Source: Psococerastis gibbosa (lineage: Eukaryota; Arthropoda; Insecta; Psocodea; Psocidae). From it: 64,000 bases of DNA. The stretch lies in contig OZ020485.1 of assembly GCA_963971405.1 (NCBI GenBank), positions 48,667,469 to 48,731,468 on the forward strand. The letters run 5' to 3'. This document shows, piece by piece, positions 43,612 through 53,933 of the stretch. The notes beneath the pieces were generated by a model. The model ran no database searches and had not been told where the DNA came from. It saw nothing but the letters and a program-made list of their open reading frames with translations. A program made the translations under genes and the position numbers. How positions within the stretch are numbered: position 1 is the first letter of the stretch; every line of letters starts with the position of its first letter.

Positions 43612-43850
43612 CGGGTACACACGGACGATTATCACCGTAGCGATTTGCTGACGTCTTTTCCATTGTAGCCATAGGGCTTGGATGGTGATTGATTGGTGCA
43701 AACCCTCAGAGTCTACTTCGGAAGATTTCTATCATCTGACGTCTTGGGGAGGTCGGTTCCACGCCAGCTTCCGAAACCGTCAAGAAATCTTCTGCTAGCT
43801 AAAAAAAAAAACGTCGGCAAATCGCTACTGCGAGAATCGTCGTTTGTTGC
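43612..43850. mobile_element. Palindromic MITE in intron
   Basis: TACACACGGACGATTATC, TAGCGATTTGCTGACGT at the left and ACGTCGGCAAATCGCTA, GAATCGTCGTTTG at the right are inverted arms of about 45 bp. An inner pair (GAAGATTTCT and AGAAATCTTC) adds a second stem. It begins about 40 bp past the donor of the main exon, so part of the long open frame read through from that exon is MITE sequence. Confidence 0.65.
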
Positions 43851-43891
43851 GCCTTGGCTATTTTGATAATTGAAAAGAAAACGCTACTCAC

Positions 43892-45187
43892 CAGCCCTTG
43901 ACCATCATTAGAAGCGTACACTCGCGAAGGCCATCTATCCAGTTCCAGATACGTTTGCGAAAAATTTGGAATTATATTATTCTCCAGATTTTTGTCCCCC
44001 AGTCGAGCAGCAGGTTTCCGCCTTTCCATCGCATTTTCCAACCCTTTAAAGGTTTTTGGAATTTTCTCAAAATTAATTTTAGGCGCTTGTTCCTCAAATT
44101 TTGTTTTGTTTATTAAATACTGTAAAGTACGATCGTCGGACGATGATTTTTTATCAGTTTTTGCTAGTTCTTCTTGCTGATGTCGATCTATGTTTCTCAA
44201 ATATTGTATAGTACGATCGCCACGCATTGAATTTTTATAATCATTCTGCTCTATGCTTCTGAAATTCTGTGCATCAGCAAGATCGCTAGACGCAGATTTC
44301 TTATGATCATTTCTGGAATGTTCCTTCTCATTCCAATCCAAATACTCTATAGTACGATCGGCAGGAAGAGCCTTCTTATAATCAATCTTAGACGTTTCCT
44401 TCGGACGACGTTCCATGTTTCTAAAATGCTCAACAACCCGATCGGCAGAAACTAATTTTACTTCCCTTTTCGAATGTTCCTGATGGTGCAATTTCATATT
44501 CCTAAAATACTGTACAACTTGATCGTCAGGGAGCGACTTTTCATCGTAAATCTTAGAAGCGTCCTGTTCGGTGTATTCAATGTTCCTAAAATTATGAGCA
44601 GTACGATTGTCAGATTTGATATCATCACTTCTGACCATTTTTGGTTCATTTTCCTCCACGATTTCAAAATGTATACTATCATCAGCTAATTTTACATCAC
44701 TTCCAGAATGATTCCGATCATTCTTATTTTTTCTAAAATACTGTACAGGAAACGACTTTTGATTTAATGATTCAGAAGCTTCCGGCTCATTGTGATCCAC
44801 GTCTTTTACATCGCTTCTAGAATGTTCTTTATCAATCCATTCGACGTTTCTAAAATACTGTGCAGTATTATCGTCTGAAATAGTATTTTTTACCGCTTTC
44901 CTACGCGTTTGCAACTCATTTCGTCTTAAATTCCTAAAATACTGTATAAAACGATCATCTGCCAGGACTTCGTCATTCACATTTTTATCAATCTCCTCCT
45001 CATTAGGTTCGCTGACACCATACTCCAGAGCTCGATCTTCAGGCGTAAGAAAATACCGGTAGTATCTATCGTGGCTTTGACTTGTATTGCGCCTCAATAA
45101 GTGCTGGTGTCTTAATGGGTGTCCAGCTTTTGGACTGCATGGTTCCATAATGGATAACAGGAACAGTAAAATGGCTACCGTCAGCAT
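43892..45187 (-). CDS. Secreted tandem-repeat protein (Q-Y-F-R-N repeat), main exon, 432 codons
   Basis: I do not recognise this family. The start is the ATG at 45185-45187; the codon before it is GTG. Residues 1-22 form a signal peptide (M-L-T-V-A-I-L-L-F-L-L-S core). From about residue 75 to 380 the protein is built of about 11 units of 27-29 residues with consensus (D/A)-D-R-x-(I/V)-Q-Y-F-R-N-(I/M)-E, then E-x-S-K-x-D-x-K-(K/S). Q-Y-F-R-N or variants lie at 82-86, 109-113, 149-152, 198-202, 226-230, 253-257, 308-311, 328-332 and 356-360. The units are diverged, so selection rather than recent copying kept them. It has one cysteine, in the signal region, and is rich in charged residues, probably extended or helical. 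Dibasic sites are scattered but do not bound the units, so a neuropeptide precursor is possible but not shown. Donor GTGAGT at 43886-43891; phase 0. Confidence 0.7.
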
Positions 45188-45300
45188 CACTGCGGCACTG
45201 TGGGACTTCTCCTGTCGCGTTGGCAGTTACTAGGCGTCAGCATTTTGAGCAGTTGTTTCGGCTGCAATGATTGGGTTGATTTCATCCCTTAACGCGACAC
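45188..45300 (-). other. 5' UTR of the repeat-protein exon, with upstream acceptor
   Basis: A clear acceptor (TTATTTTTCTAG on the minus strand, just above 45300) opens the exon. A non-coding first exon should therefore lie above 45300. Confidence 0.5.
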
Positions 45301-45500
45301 CTAGAAAAATAAAAAAAATAAACATTAGTTAGGCAGTATTTAGCGAATAATTGTGTACATACATTATTGAATTATTATTTATAAAATATACCTATTTATT
45401 AAATATCTAAATAAATAATATTATTTCTTTAAACCCACACGACCGCTTTGGGTATATGCGCTTTCTAGGTGAGGGTGTTTGTTTCTTAGTTCGATTAGTT

Positions 45501-45671
45501 AGGTGGCTTGTACTTGAGCGATTCTCTACAGGCCTTACGATCGGAGAAGTGTCGTAACTCAACACGGGACACGGGTACTAACTTACAGAGGTGACTGAAG
45601 AGGTCAATCGGATACATTCATTAAATTGTATGTATGAGATTTGCAAATGTTTTAAATAACAAAAAAAAAAC
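45501..45671 (+). mobile_element. SINE B copy
   Basis: AGGTGGCTTGTACTTGAGCG start, CGATCGGAGAAGTGTCG, GAAGAGGTCAATCGGATAC and an A-rich tail. It is followed at 45680-45775 by the CTTCCCTTTTCAGAGCAGC fragment family also found at 52255 and 55690. Confidence 0.7.
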
Positions 45672-45775
45672 GCGTGCAGTTTGGCAAGAGCACGCCTTCC
45701 CTTTTCAGAGCAGCAATCTCTATGGTCTGCAAATGGCCATGATGATCGCCAATTTTCGTTAGAAGAGGTATGTAA

Positions 45776-46251
45776 AGGAGAAGTCAGAAGCAAATATTCT
45801 TTCAGCTAGGTGCGAAGAAGAATTTCTGGCCGTGCGAGCGTAGAGCCCCATTTTAAAGAATAATTGGGCCAACTTCCTCAAACAGTAGAAAATCTAGGGG
45901 GGAAAAAGCGATGACTCGATGTGTCAATTTCCCTAAAAATGGAAAGATTGTGAGTAATGCCGGAAGAAGTCTGTTTAATTATGAATTGTGATAGCATGAT
46001 GCAAGATGAGCTGTCAAGGTTTTAAATTCCGAGAAATTTACAGGCCCCCGTACACTTTATCACATTGCACGAGCGGTGGTGACGCCCGAATTTTATGGCT
46101 CCCTAACTATCAACTGAAATGCATACGGCCGCGAACAGGGCCGTATGCAGGAGTGAGCAAAGACATTTAGCAGGGCAAGGAAAGGAGAGGGAGGTTTAAT
46201 TTAGTCAAAGGTCCGAAAATCTACCATTTTATATTATTTATATTTATATTA
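45776..46251. other. Unassigned non-coding stretch
   Basis: No supported feature. Confidence 0.35.
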
Positions 46252-46437
46252 CCCGACCACGATAGGGTGGCACTTTGAACATTTATAAAAATCGAATTAA
46301 CTTGGTTTACATGAAAAAAAGACTATTTTATAGTCTTATTGTTCGCCATTTGTATTGCAATAATAAAGTCGTTTATTTATTCATTCATTCAATAAACTTG
46401 GTGTTCCAAGTGCCATCCTATCGTGGTTTGGTAGAAT
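46252..46437. mobile_element. Palindromic MITE
   Basis: Ends ACCACGATAGGGTGGCAC and GTGCCATCCTATCGTGGT are inverted. The interior holds a TTTATTCATTCATTCAATAAA symmetric stretch. Confidence 0.65.
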
Positions 46438-46786
46438 TTATATTTATATTTGTACAGTTTCCACCAGTTGCACCTATACAATTGAATAAAATATAATTGT
46501 TTGACGTAAAACTCAACAAAGTTATTTTATTCACAACGAGTGACGGTAAGTTTTACAAATTTTATAAGGAGACTATTATGTATAACCATTTTCAAGAAAT
46601 TTCTGTTGAAGGCGAACTTCTTCTTTCATTTCCCACCAAAATTATTGTGTAACAGAACATTGTCAAAAATGCCAAATATTTGAACCATCTCATCTGCCCC
46701 CAGTTTTCTGCCCCTTAGAAAGTATCATTAAAAAAACCTCCAATTTAAAAGTCAGGCCCATTTAGACTTTTTCCTTTTATTTGAGG

Positions 46787-46912
46787 TTAATAGCATACAT
46801 ATAGAAATCAATGAATGTATCTCATTAACTAACCTCTTCCTGTGTTGAGTTACGACACGTCTCCGATCGCATGGCGTGTAGAGATTCGCGCAAGTATAAG
46901 CACGCTACCACT
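46787..46912 (-). repeat. SINE B copy
   Basis: Minus orientation: GAGTTACGACACGTCTCCGATCGC and CAAGTATAAGCACGCTACCAC. The tail side is altered. Confidence 0.65.
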
Positions 46913-46929
46913 TTGTCATCGAAGCCGTT

Positions 46930-47100
46930 ACAATGGTAAGCATGTCTGAGCCTGACCATTGGCACTTGTATTCGGTGTGGGTTGACATTGAGGAGTGAAC
47001 CAGTGTGCCAATAGTTAGAAATTCATTCAATAACCATGCGCCAGTAATGTCCGAAAACTGACTGGGTAAAAAGGAAGGCATGGTTCAATGGGATACACTA
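46930..47100 (+). repeat. Repeat family D copy
   Basis: ACAATGGTAAGCATGTCTGAG, CCAGTGTGCCAATAG and AGTAATGTCCGAAAACTG. Next to SINE B, as at 12 kb. Confidence 0.55.
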
Positions 47101-48421
47101 CCTATAGTATAAAAATCATCAATATTATTGATTATATGATATTATTATTGATTCAATAATAAATAAATATAAAAATCCCTTGAAATTGCCCACCTACCGA
47201 ATGGCTTCTTTCAACAATCAACGGTTTGGGTAAGTTCTAAATAGGAGAGGTGGGACAGTCTAATTCGGCAAAAAAATTGAATCCTATTTATCCGATATCC
47301 TGAATTTGTAGCCTATTTTAAACCTGGGGCCACCTGGTTTGTTTTTTCAATGGCTTGTCATAGTAAACGTGGCGAGTGGCCACAGATATTAAAAAAAATA
47401 TTTTTTGGTGCGAAACGAATCGAACGAACACTGTCATGTAGCCTATTTCCGAGATGGCCATCTTAGCCATTATGTTTCACCCAACTACAGTAGGTATTAA
47501 TTTTTAGAAATGGCGCCTATTTTGGGCTCACTTGAAAATTTGCGTCCTTTTTTATATTTTATAAAAATTACCATTAATCTTTGATCTTTGATTATTAGTG
47601 TAAATTTGAAAGTTTAATTTAAAAAAAAGTAGATTTCAACAATAAAAATTTATTATTATTATTTTTTAATTAAGCTTTTAAAATGAAGTTTAAAAGTTAA
47701 AACTCCATATTGGACTATATGCAGGACTACAGTACTAGACAATAGGTCATTCAATTATATAGTATATTATATGCAAAAGACCATAAGAGATTGTTTAGAT
47801 TCCCACGGGAGGGCGCGGTGAGATAATCCTCGAGTTAATAAGGTATCAATGAATTACCAGCCTGTTATAAATATTTGGCCCGTCTCCCTGACAACTCAAT
47901 GGGTCCTTTGTGTCTGCCATACTTGTTTAGCTGGCTGTCAACGCTTCATTGGTTGCAACCTTGTCTATGTTTTGTCTAAAGAAACGGCTATGATTTTTAG
48001 TATTCCAAATACAAATGAAGTTTGAGAATTTGCTCTATTAACTGCGAGCAGTTTATGGGTTACCGTTTGGTACTTACGTTCTATAGAGTTTTTTTAAAAC
48101 TATATAATCAGTGTAACGATTTTCCGTTCAAATACCAGAACATAAAGCTGGATTCACAATTTCACATCGTCAAATCTTATATCTTAAAGTAAAAACTAAA
48201 AAACACTAACGCATAGTAATGGTTATCACTACGAGGGTTTTGTTATATAGTAATATTAAGCTTTATGATCATAATGGCGGTGAAGCTAATTTCAACCTAG
48301 TTTATAAAATTAATTTATCCAGTAGATAGGTTGCGTTTTAACAGCTAGCTAACAGTGGAAAGAGTAAATATATTTTACTGTGATTTTTGTTTTTAAACGT
48401 ACCTACATACAGTATACAGTC
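47101..48421. other. Unassigned non-coding stretch
   Basis: About 1.3 kb, AT-rich, with no gene, paired termini or SINE that I can identify. Confidence 0.4.
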
Positions 48422-48650
48422 AGGACATGTAGAGTAGTGGTACGGACTCTGACATTAACCCGAAAGGTTGTTGGTTCGAGTCCTACACTTCCCTACATTT
48501 TCGGGCTATGCTTCGGAGGGCATGTAAAGCAGGCGGTCCCGGGCTTTCTTAGTTGAGTGTAAGAGAGGGCTTTATAGCCCTAACTCCGCTAGGTTGGCTT
48601 AGTAATAGAACAAAAAAGCCCTTATTTATTTATTTATTTATTTATATTGG
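48422..48650 (+). mobile_element. SINE A, full length
   Basis: A-box region TAGAGTAGTGG and a consensus B-box GGTTCGAGTCC at 48473. Same body and TTTA tail as 2451-2673. A long open frame reading into it is a by-product. Confidence 0.85.
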
Positions 48651-48756
48651 GAGTGTCCGATTGGCTAATTCCCACTATTATCGATTGAGAATGTTGACAT
48701 GTTATGGTGTTCCCAATCGTTCTATTTTAAATGTGGATATACAGACGAATGCTGTG

Positions 48757-49315
48757 TAGGGATCCAAATTTTTACAAATGTATCGATACTTGCATCGATA
48801 CCGGTATTGAATGGTAGGTATTGATACTGGTATTGTATTGAAAGAAAAGTATCGAATGGAATGGCAGGGGTGCATGGTGCATCGATGGACCCAGGGTATC
48901 AAGGGAGAAATTCTGGTAACTTCTTTAAATAAATAAATAAATATTCTAAAACAACTTTTAACTATAATGTTAGACGCATATGACTAAAAATAACCTAAAT
49001 TCAATATAAAAAAAACTGGGGAATCGCAAATTACAATTTATAGCCTAAACAATCAGGCGCGCAAAATTAACCTAGTCCAACCTCTATACATAGCTTACGA
49101 AAGAACACTCACACAGCAAGTTGGTGACTATTTTGAAAATTAAAGAAATAGCGGGAAAAAATTTAGTTGTGTGGTAGGTATTATTTGATTCAATACCAGC
49201 AAATAGGTATCGATACCTGCAAGTATTGAATGAAAAGTATCGGATATCAATACCAGTAGTATCGAAAGAAAAGTATCGATACTAGTATTATATCAGTAGT
49301 ATCGTTGGATCCCCA
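48757..49315. mobile_element. hAT element (GGGATCC termini), 559 bp, with 8-bp TSD
   Basis: Ends TAGGGATCCAAA and GTTGGATCCCCA, inverted. Perfect ATGCTGTG flanks at 48749-48756 and 49316-49323. Both subterminal regions are filled with GTATCGATAC and AATACCRGTAT-like repeats in both orientations, as transposase-binding arrays often are. No coding sequence. Confidence 0.9.
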
Positions 49316-49325
49316 ATGCTGTGTA

Positions 49326-49420
49326 TCTTGGGGAGATCGCGTCCGTAATGACGAGGTCCTGAGGCGAATGGATACTGAAGCAGAGTTGCTGCTGACGGTT
49401 CTTCATCAGAGGTCACAATC
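49326..49420 (+). pseudogene. LINE reverse-transcriptase C-terminal fragment
   Basis: Frame W-G-D-R-V-R-N-D-E-V-L-R-R-M, then E-L-L-L-T-V. The same segment at 52033-52100 reads V-R-V-R-N-A-V-V-L-R-R-M. This is the conserved region near the end of non-LTR reverse transcriptases. Confidence 0.6.
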
Positions 49421-49650
49421 CCAATGATTGGTTCTCAGCAACTCCCTGCATATCATCCTCTACCACTCTCGGTTCTGCGCCTTCCTCTTCAGCTTTTGTC
49501 ACGTTCGAGCTCCTGCGTCCTCCTTTAGTTGATCCATGATTTCCTTTTTCGGCCACCCTCTTCTTTTAGTTCCACTGCGCCTTCAATGATGTGTACAAGA
49601 TTTTCGTATCTTAATCAAATGCTGCCATTGCCCCTTCCATATGGGAAAGT
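49421..49650 (-). pseudogene. LINE 3'-end fragment
   Basis: On the minus strand it encodes N-L-V-H-I-I-E-G-A-V-E followed by G-G-R-K-R-K-S-W, matching the plus-strand copy at 50647-50898 (N-L-V-H-I-I-I-E-V-T-V-E). Confidence 0.5.
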
Positions 49651-49844
49651 GCTTGTGGCCAGCCCATAAGGTCTTGGCTCAACCGTGCACTTCCATTCAA
49701 AACATTGAGATTTGACTTGAGTACCTATTTGGCGTAGTTATTAGCTCCTTCCACTGGACCCTCAATGATGGTGTGTACCAGATTTTCGTGCCTTAATAAA
49801 TGTCCTACGTTTTATATAAGGTGGCAGCTGTCTCTCTTTTGACG
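49651..49844. other. Unassigned; part-duplicate of the LINE tail
   Basis: ATGATGGTGTGTACCAGATTTTCGTGCCTTAAT at about 49767 repeats 49588-49614, so it is a second fragment of the same LINE. Confidence 0.4.
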
Positions 49845-50030
49845 ATATAAAAAAGGCTTTCACGGCCGAAGTTATGTGTTGTTGTTGAGCCTCCGAGATG
49901 CAATCTTATTTAAGTCTACGTAGTTCCACTGAAGATGTCGACCGCAGGTGTTGACGAAACGTTTGGAAGTACGTTTTCAGAACGACACGGCCTAACATCC
50001 CGGATTCTACTGACTGTTAAAAAACGGAAA
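49845..50030. repeat. Repeat family E (CGGCCGGAG / CCCGGATTCTACTG)
   Basis: CTTTCACGGCCGAAGTTATG at the left and AACATCCCGGATTCTACTG at the right, with CCACTGAAGATGTCGACC inside. Other copies are at 12410, 51817 and 56870. Ends partly inverted; class unknown. Confidence 0.5.
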
Positions 50031-50260
50031 CTAGCATGCATCGGCCTTCTGATCGTTATAACCCAAAGAAGGTATAGAAGGGCAAAAGAAGAACATCATG
50101 ATTGAAAAACCTGCGACAGAGGATGGTCGGTTGGCATAATGAACACCAGTCTTTGCTAGAAGAGTAATCGTATATATTGAAGAAGATAGTCGATGTGCAT
50201 CTTCGAAGCCACTGCCTCCTCTTAAACAGGCTATAATGATTGTAAGATTCACATCTCGTC
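50005..50260 (+). pseudogene. LINE fragment
   Basis: T-V-K-K-R-K-L-A followed by reading-frame loss, parallel to 52108 (T-V-K-K-R-K-L-T-Y-L-G-H-V-T-R). Confidence 0.45.
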
Positions 50261-50646
50261 TAAATGAGATTACTGGCAATCATCAGTGTGCAGCCTTGTA
50301 TGGAAGACGTGCCACGCTGGGCGGCCGGGTACGAATTGGAATGGGCCGAGAGGTGATAGCAACTTAAATAGGGGTCACGGGTCGGCCGCAATCTCAAGTG
50401 CAACGCCTGCTAAAATGTATTTAGAAGAGTATATCGTAGAGTGCGTTACGCAATGTTTCAAATTTAGAACAAAGGTGAGGTGCTAAGCAGCAGTCAAGGC
50501 TAATTGGACTCGACATAAGAATGCATTTCCATTACTTTCATTTCCTTTTGAATTTTTGTTATTTATTACCTTTTCCTTCCCTATTTATGCGTTTGTATAA
50601 GGCAGCTGGATGGACCACGTGGCAAATGAAATAGTGTTAGAGGCTA
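50261..50646. other. Unassigned non-coding stretch
   Basis: Ends in a GAA microsatellite (about 50648-50667). No gene. Confidence 0.35.
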
Positions 50647-50898
50647 TTGAAGAAGAAGAAGAAGAAGACGGTGCCTCATATAAAAAGAAGAGTGAAATGG
50701 GCAGGGCATTTATTAGGACACAAAAATCTGGTACACATTATCATTGAGGTCACAGTGGAAAGAACCAATAGGAGAAGGTGGCTGAAGAAGGAAGTCATGG
50801 GCCAACTGAAGGAGGACGCAGGAGCTGGAACGCACCAAGAGCTGAAGAGGAAGGTGCAGGACCGGCAGAGCTGGAGATGGTATGTAGGGAGTTGCTGA
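50647..50898 (+). pseudogene. LINE 3' end, best-kept copy
   Basis: Encodes R-R-V-K-W-A-G-H-L-L-G-H, N-L-V-H-I-I-I-E-V-T-V-E, then R-R-W-L-K-K-E and Q-E-L-K-R-K-V-Q-D-R-Q-S-W-R-W before a stop. The A-G-H-x-x-R/G...D-R-x-x-W pattern is that of LINE reverse-transcriptase tails. Confidence 0.7.
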
Positions 50899-51002
50899 CA
50901 ACCTGTGGTTCAGATCTTGACTTCAAAAGAAGATAAGGCAGAGGCGTACATTTAAAATAATTTCAGAAAGGGTTCTCATCAAATAGTATGTGTGGCATGT
51001 CC

Positions 51003-51182
51003 CAACAGAAGAAGACCTTTGGGCCGTCCGACCAGCTAAAGGAAGATGTGCAGGAAGCTGGCCTTCGGGCCGATGAGTGGCGTGGTCTGGCGAAGGACAG
51101 GATCCGTTGGCGTGGTGTTGTGAATGCGGCCAAAAGTCCCCCAGGGCTGACAGCGCCAACATAAGTCAAGTAAGTCAAGTTC
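51003..51182 (+). pseudogene. Different LINE 3' end
   Basis: Frame with L-K-E-D-V-Q-E-A-G-L-R-A-D-E-W-R-G-L, A-K-D-R-I-R-W-R-G-V-V. It ends with short AGTCA direct repeats (51168-51180), probably its tail. Confidence 0.6.
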
Positions 51183-51308
51183 TCATCAGATCACCTCTAT
51201 AGCTATCAACATCCTGCCGTGGACAGGGGGCCAATACGACGATAAATGCTACCTAACCAGCCAAACCTCTTGCCGCTCACTGTTGACCCACGTGCATCTA
51301 TTCGAACT

Positions 51309-51799
51309 GCCAAAACTCCAAAAAACCTCTAAAAAAATTATTTCCCAAAAACGGCTCCAATGATTTCTTTTAACATATATTGTAGTCGTTATTAATGTTG
51401 ATTAAATGCGGGGGGTCACTTGCCCCTTGATAGTTTGCTTCTGGGGGTAAAAAATAAAAATAACTAAATTTTAATGAAAAATGGCTAAAAAATATTTTTT
51501 CGCGAAACCTTTCTATCGATGATTTCTAAATTTTTTTTTTGAAAAAATGATAGAAAATTCACGCTCAAACGCATTGCGTGCCCTGCCAGTATTGCTGTGT
51601 GTTAATGTGTTGGTCTGACCTATCTAGAATTTACCTCACCTCCAGTGACGTCAGGTGGACAACCCTCGCCCCCCCCCCGAGATATCGGAAATTTAACCAT
51701 AGGAAAATTATTTACCATGAAATTACTCATTTTCTCTATCTACTAATTTTGATAAATTGGAAAGCATGTTCGAGTAAACTCGGACCGGTTCTTTCGATT
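51309..51799 (+). repeat. CAGA/hairpin element, copy 4 (5' truncated)
   Basis: Begins in the middle (CCAAAAAACCTCTAAAAAAATT) and runs to the terminal CGAGTAAACTCGGACCGGTTC hairpin. CRE-like TGACGTCA at 51646-51653; C tract 51670-51678. The CAGA part is absent. Confidence 0.8.
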
Positions 51800-51816
51800 T
51801 AGCACATTAACCCACG

Positions 51817-51912
51817 TACGGCCGGAGTTACGTGACGAAGCAGTAGAATCCGGGACGTCAACATCTTCAGTGGAAGTCCGTAGACTTCTAAGATTGAACG
51901 TTGGAGGCTCAG
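51817..51912 (-). repeat. Repeat family E fragment
   Basis: CGGCCGGAGTTACGTGACG and CAGTAGAATCCGGGACG as at 12410 and 57330. Confidence 0.55.
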
Positions 51913-51961
51913 CAACAGTATTTGAATGCCGTTATTGTTATGGAGGAAGTTCATGTTCCAA

Positions 51962-51963
<2 letters not shown>

Positions 51964-51996
<33 letters not shown>
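51964..51996. repeat. TA microsatellite
   Basis: About 32 bp of TA repeats. Confidence 0.9.
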
Positions 51997-52000
<4 letters not shown>

Positions 52001-52032
52001 AGCAGTGCGCTGTTATTCCACACAAAAACATT

Positions 52033-52258
52033 TCTAAGTGTGGAGAGTTCGTGTCCGTAATGCTGTGGTCTTGAGGCGAATGGATACAGACGCAAGTTGC
52101 TGCTGACGGTTAAGAAACGGAAACTAACATACTTGGGCCATGTAACGAGGAAGGAAAAGTAACGCAATCTGCATGTAATAATAAGAGGGAAAATAAAAGG
52201 ACAGGGGGCTACCGGCCGAAGAATAACATCCTGGTTGAAGAACCTGGTTTGACAAGAG
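52033..52258 (+). pseudogene. LINE reverse-transcriptase C-terminal fragment
   Basis: V-R-V-R-N-A-V-V-L-R-R-M-D-T-D, a frameshift, then T-V-K-K-R-K-L-T-Y-L-G-H-V-T-R and I-I-R-G-K-I-K-G. The order fits the end of non-LTR polymerases. Confidence 0.65.
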
Positions 52259-52590
52259 CACAACTTCCCTTTTCAGAACAGCAAGTCTCCAATTAAGGTC
52301 CAAATTGCCCTGATGATTGCCTATCTTCGGTACATTCGCATCATTCCCAAACTCGGCAATGAGGTATTACAATGCCCTGCCCATCAGCCTTACTAATAAG
52401 GATTTTTCAGGATTCAAGGCCGTGGCGACAAGGAAAATTAAAAAATGTCCACTGTACAGCTTGGACGACTTCAGGGAACTAAGCCCCCCACCCATCTATC
52501 GTATGCTTCCGCATGAAATTTTTTTGTTTTTGTTTTAGATTTTTTACTTTGGTGGGTAATGGACAAAGATTGATTGATTGATTGATTGAC
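52259..52590 (+). pseudogene. LINE 3' end with TTGA tail
   Basis: The frame at 52317-52490 has F-P-N-S-A-M-R-Y-Y-N-A-L-P-I, then K-D-F-S-G-F-K-A and C-P-L-Y-S-L-D-D-F, the closing motif of CR1/Jockey-like LINE proteins. The copy ends with GATT repeats (52567-52590). 5' truncated. Confidence 0.7.
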
Positions 52591-52605
52591 AGAGGCACCT
52601 AAAGA

Positions 52606-53427
52606 AGAACCGGTGCGAGTTCGCTCGAACATCCTTTTCAATTTATCAATTAGTATATAGAGATAATGAGTTACTTCATAGTAAATAATTTTTCTAAAAC
52701 TCCATTCGATCCAGTGTACACAATGTACTGGAGCGTTAATTTTCTATAATTTCTTTTAAACAATTTTTTTTTTACACAAAACCAAATACTTTTTTTGGAA
52801 AGCAACCTGTCCGGTTTTGTTAATCTGTTGAATACCCACAACATACCTGAAGGTGGAAATCATCGATAGAAAGGTTCCGCAGAAAAATTATTTTCTAGTC
52901 ATTTTTCATGCAAATTTAGTTATTTTTATTTTTTTACCCCCCGAAGCAAACTATCAAGGGGCAAGCGACCCCCCGCATTTTGTCAACATTAATAAAGACT
53001 ACAATATATGTGAATTTAAAAGAAATCGTTGGAGCCGTTTTGGATAAATAACTTTTTTAGACGTTTTTTGGAGTTTTTTAGTATAAAACCGCCCCAAATT
53101 GAGATAGCCCAAAATAAAAAAAATGGTCCCGAGGTATGATTTTTGTGAACCTACATGCCGAATTTCATCAAAATCGACCGAGTAGTTTGCCCGGAAATCG
53201 ATGTACAGGCAGACAGACAGACAGACAGACAGACTTACAGACAGACATACAGACAGACATACAGTCAGACATACTAACAGACAGAGCGACAGACTGACAG
53301 ACATTTCGTAAAAACCACTTTTTTGGGTTCCTGGGACCTCAAAACGTGTAAATCCGTTGAAATCTCGGAATCGAACATTTCGACCATCACAAAGCTTTCC
53401 TTATACTACGTATAAATTGGAAAGCAA
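52606..53427 (-). repeat. CAGA/hairpin element, copy 5
   Basis: Complete ends (GAACCGGTGCGAGTTCGCTCG hairpin, then ATAAATTGGAAAGC). Long CAGA/CATACAGA microsatellite at 53208-53303. The central CRE-like part is lost. Confidence 0.8.
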
Positions 53428-53513
53428 TAAGTTGCTTAATTACTAATGGCCTTACCCTATGGGCCTTACATTGACTATTGAAGAGCGGCGTTACCGGCAG
53501 ACCACAGTGTTTA

Positions 53514-53897
53514 GGTGCCCATTCCATTGACCGGCTAGGGCTATTTCCAACAACGGTGACGTGGTAGCAGACATTCAAGACTTAGGTGGCGTTTCCATCG
53601 ACCTCGCATTGCAGAATTGACGGAAATGTTTATTTTCCTCTATGCCATAGTTAAAATTGATCAATGATCATACAGTAAAATCACAAACAAATAAACTAAT
53701 ATTAAAAAATGGCGTCATGGGATATGTTAAGTACAAACATTTTAATAGATTTCGATAAAAAGAAAAATTCTAATTTCCGTCAATGTCATTTGCATTCTGC
53801 AATGCGAGGTCGGTGGAAACGCTACCGAAGTCTTGAATGTCTGCTACCACGTCACCGTTGTTGGAAATAGCCCTAGCCGGTCAATGGAATGGGCGCC
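53514..53897. mobile_element. Palindromic MITE P1, copy 3, TTA TSD
   Basis: Ends GGTGCCCATTCCATTGACCGG and its inverse. TTA at 53511-53513 and 53898-53900. 384 bp. Confidence 0.85.
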
Positions 53898-53933
53898 TTA
53901 CAAAAATTTATAATATGCTGTTAGGTGCCCATT

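Noticed and set aside
43799..43891. C-terminal extension of the long repeat-protein frame
   Set aside because: It lies past a good GTGAGT donor and runs into the arm of an intronic MITE.
51799..52263. 154-residue minus-strand frame
   Set aside because: Contains the translated TA microsatellite and is antisense to LINE fragments.
52999..53304. Ser/Val/Cys/Leu-rich repeat peptide
   Set aside because: Translation of the CAGA microsatellite of the interspersed element.
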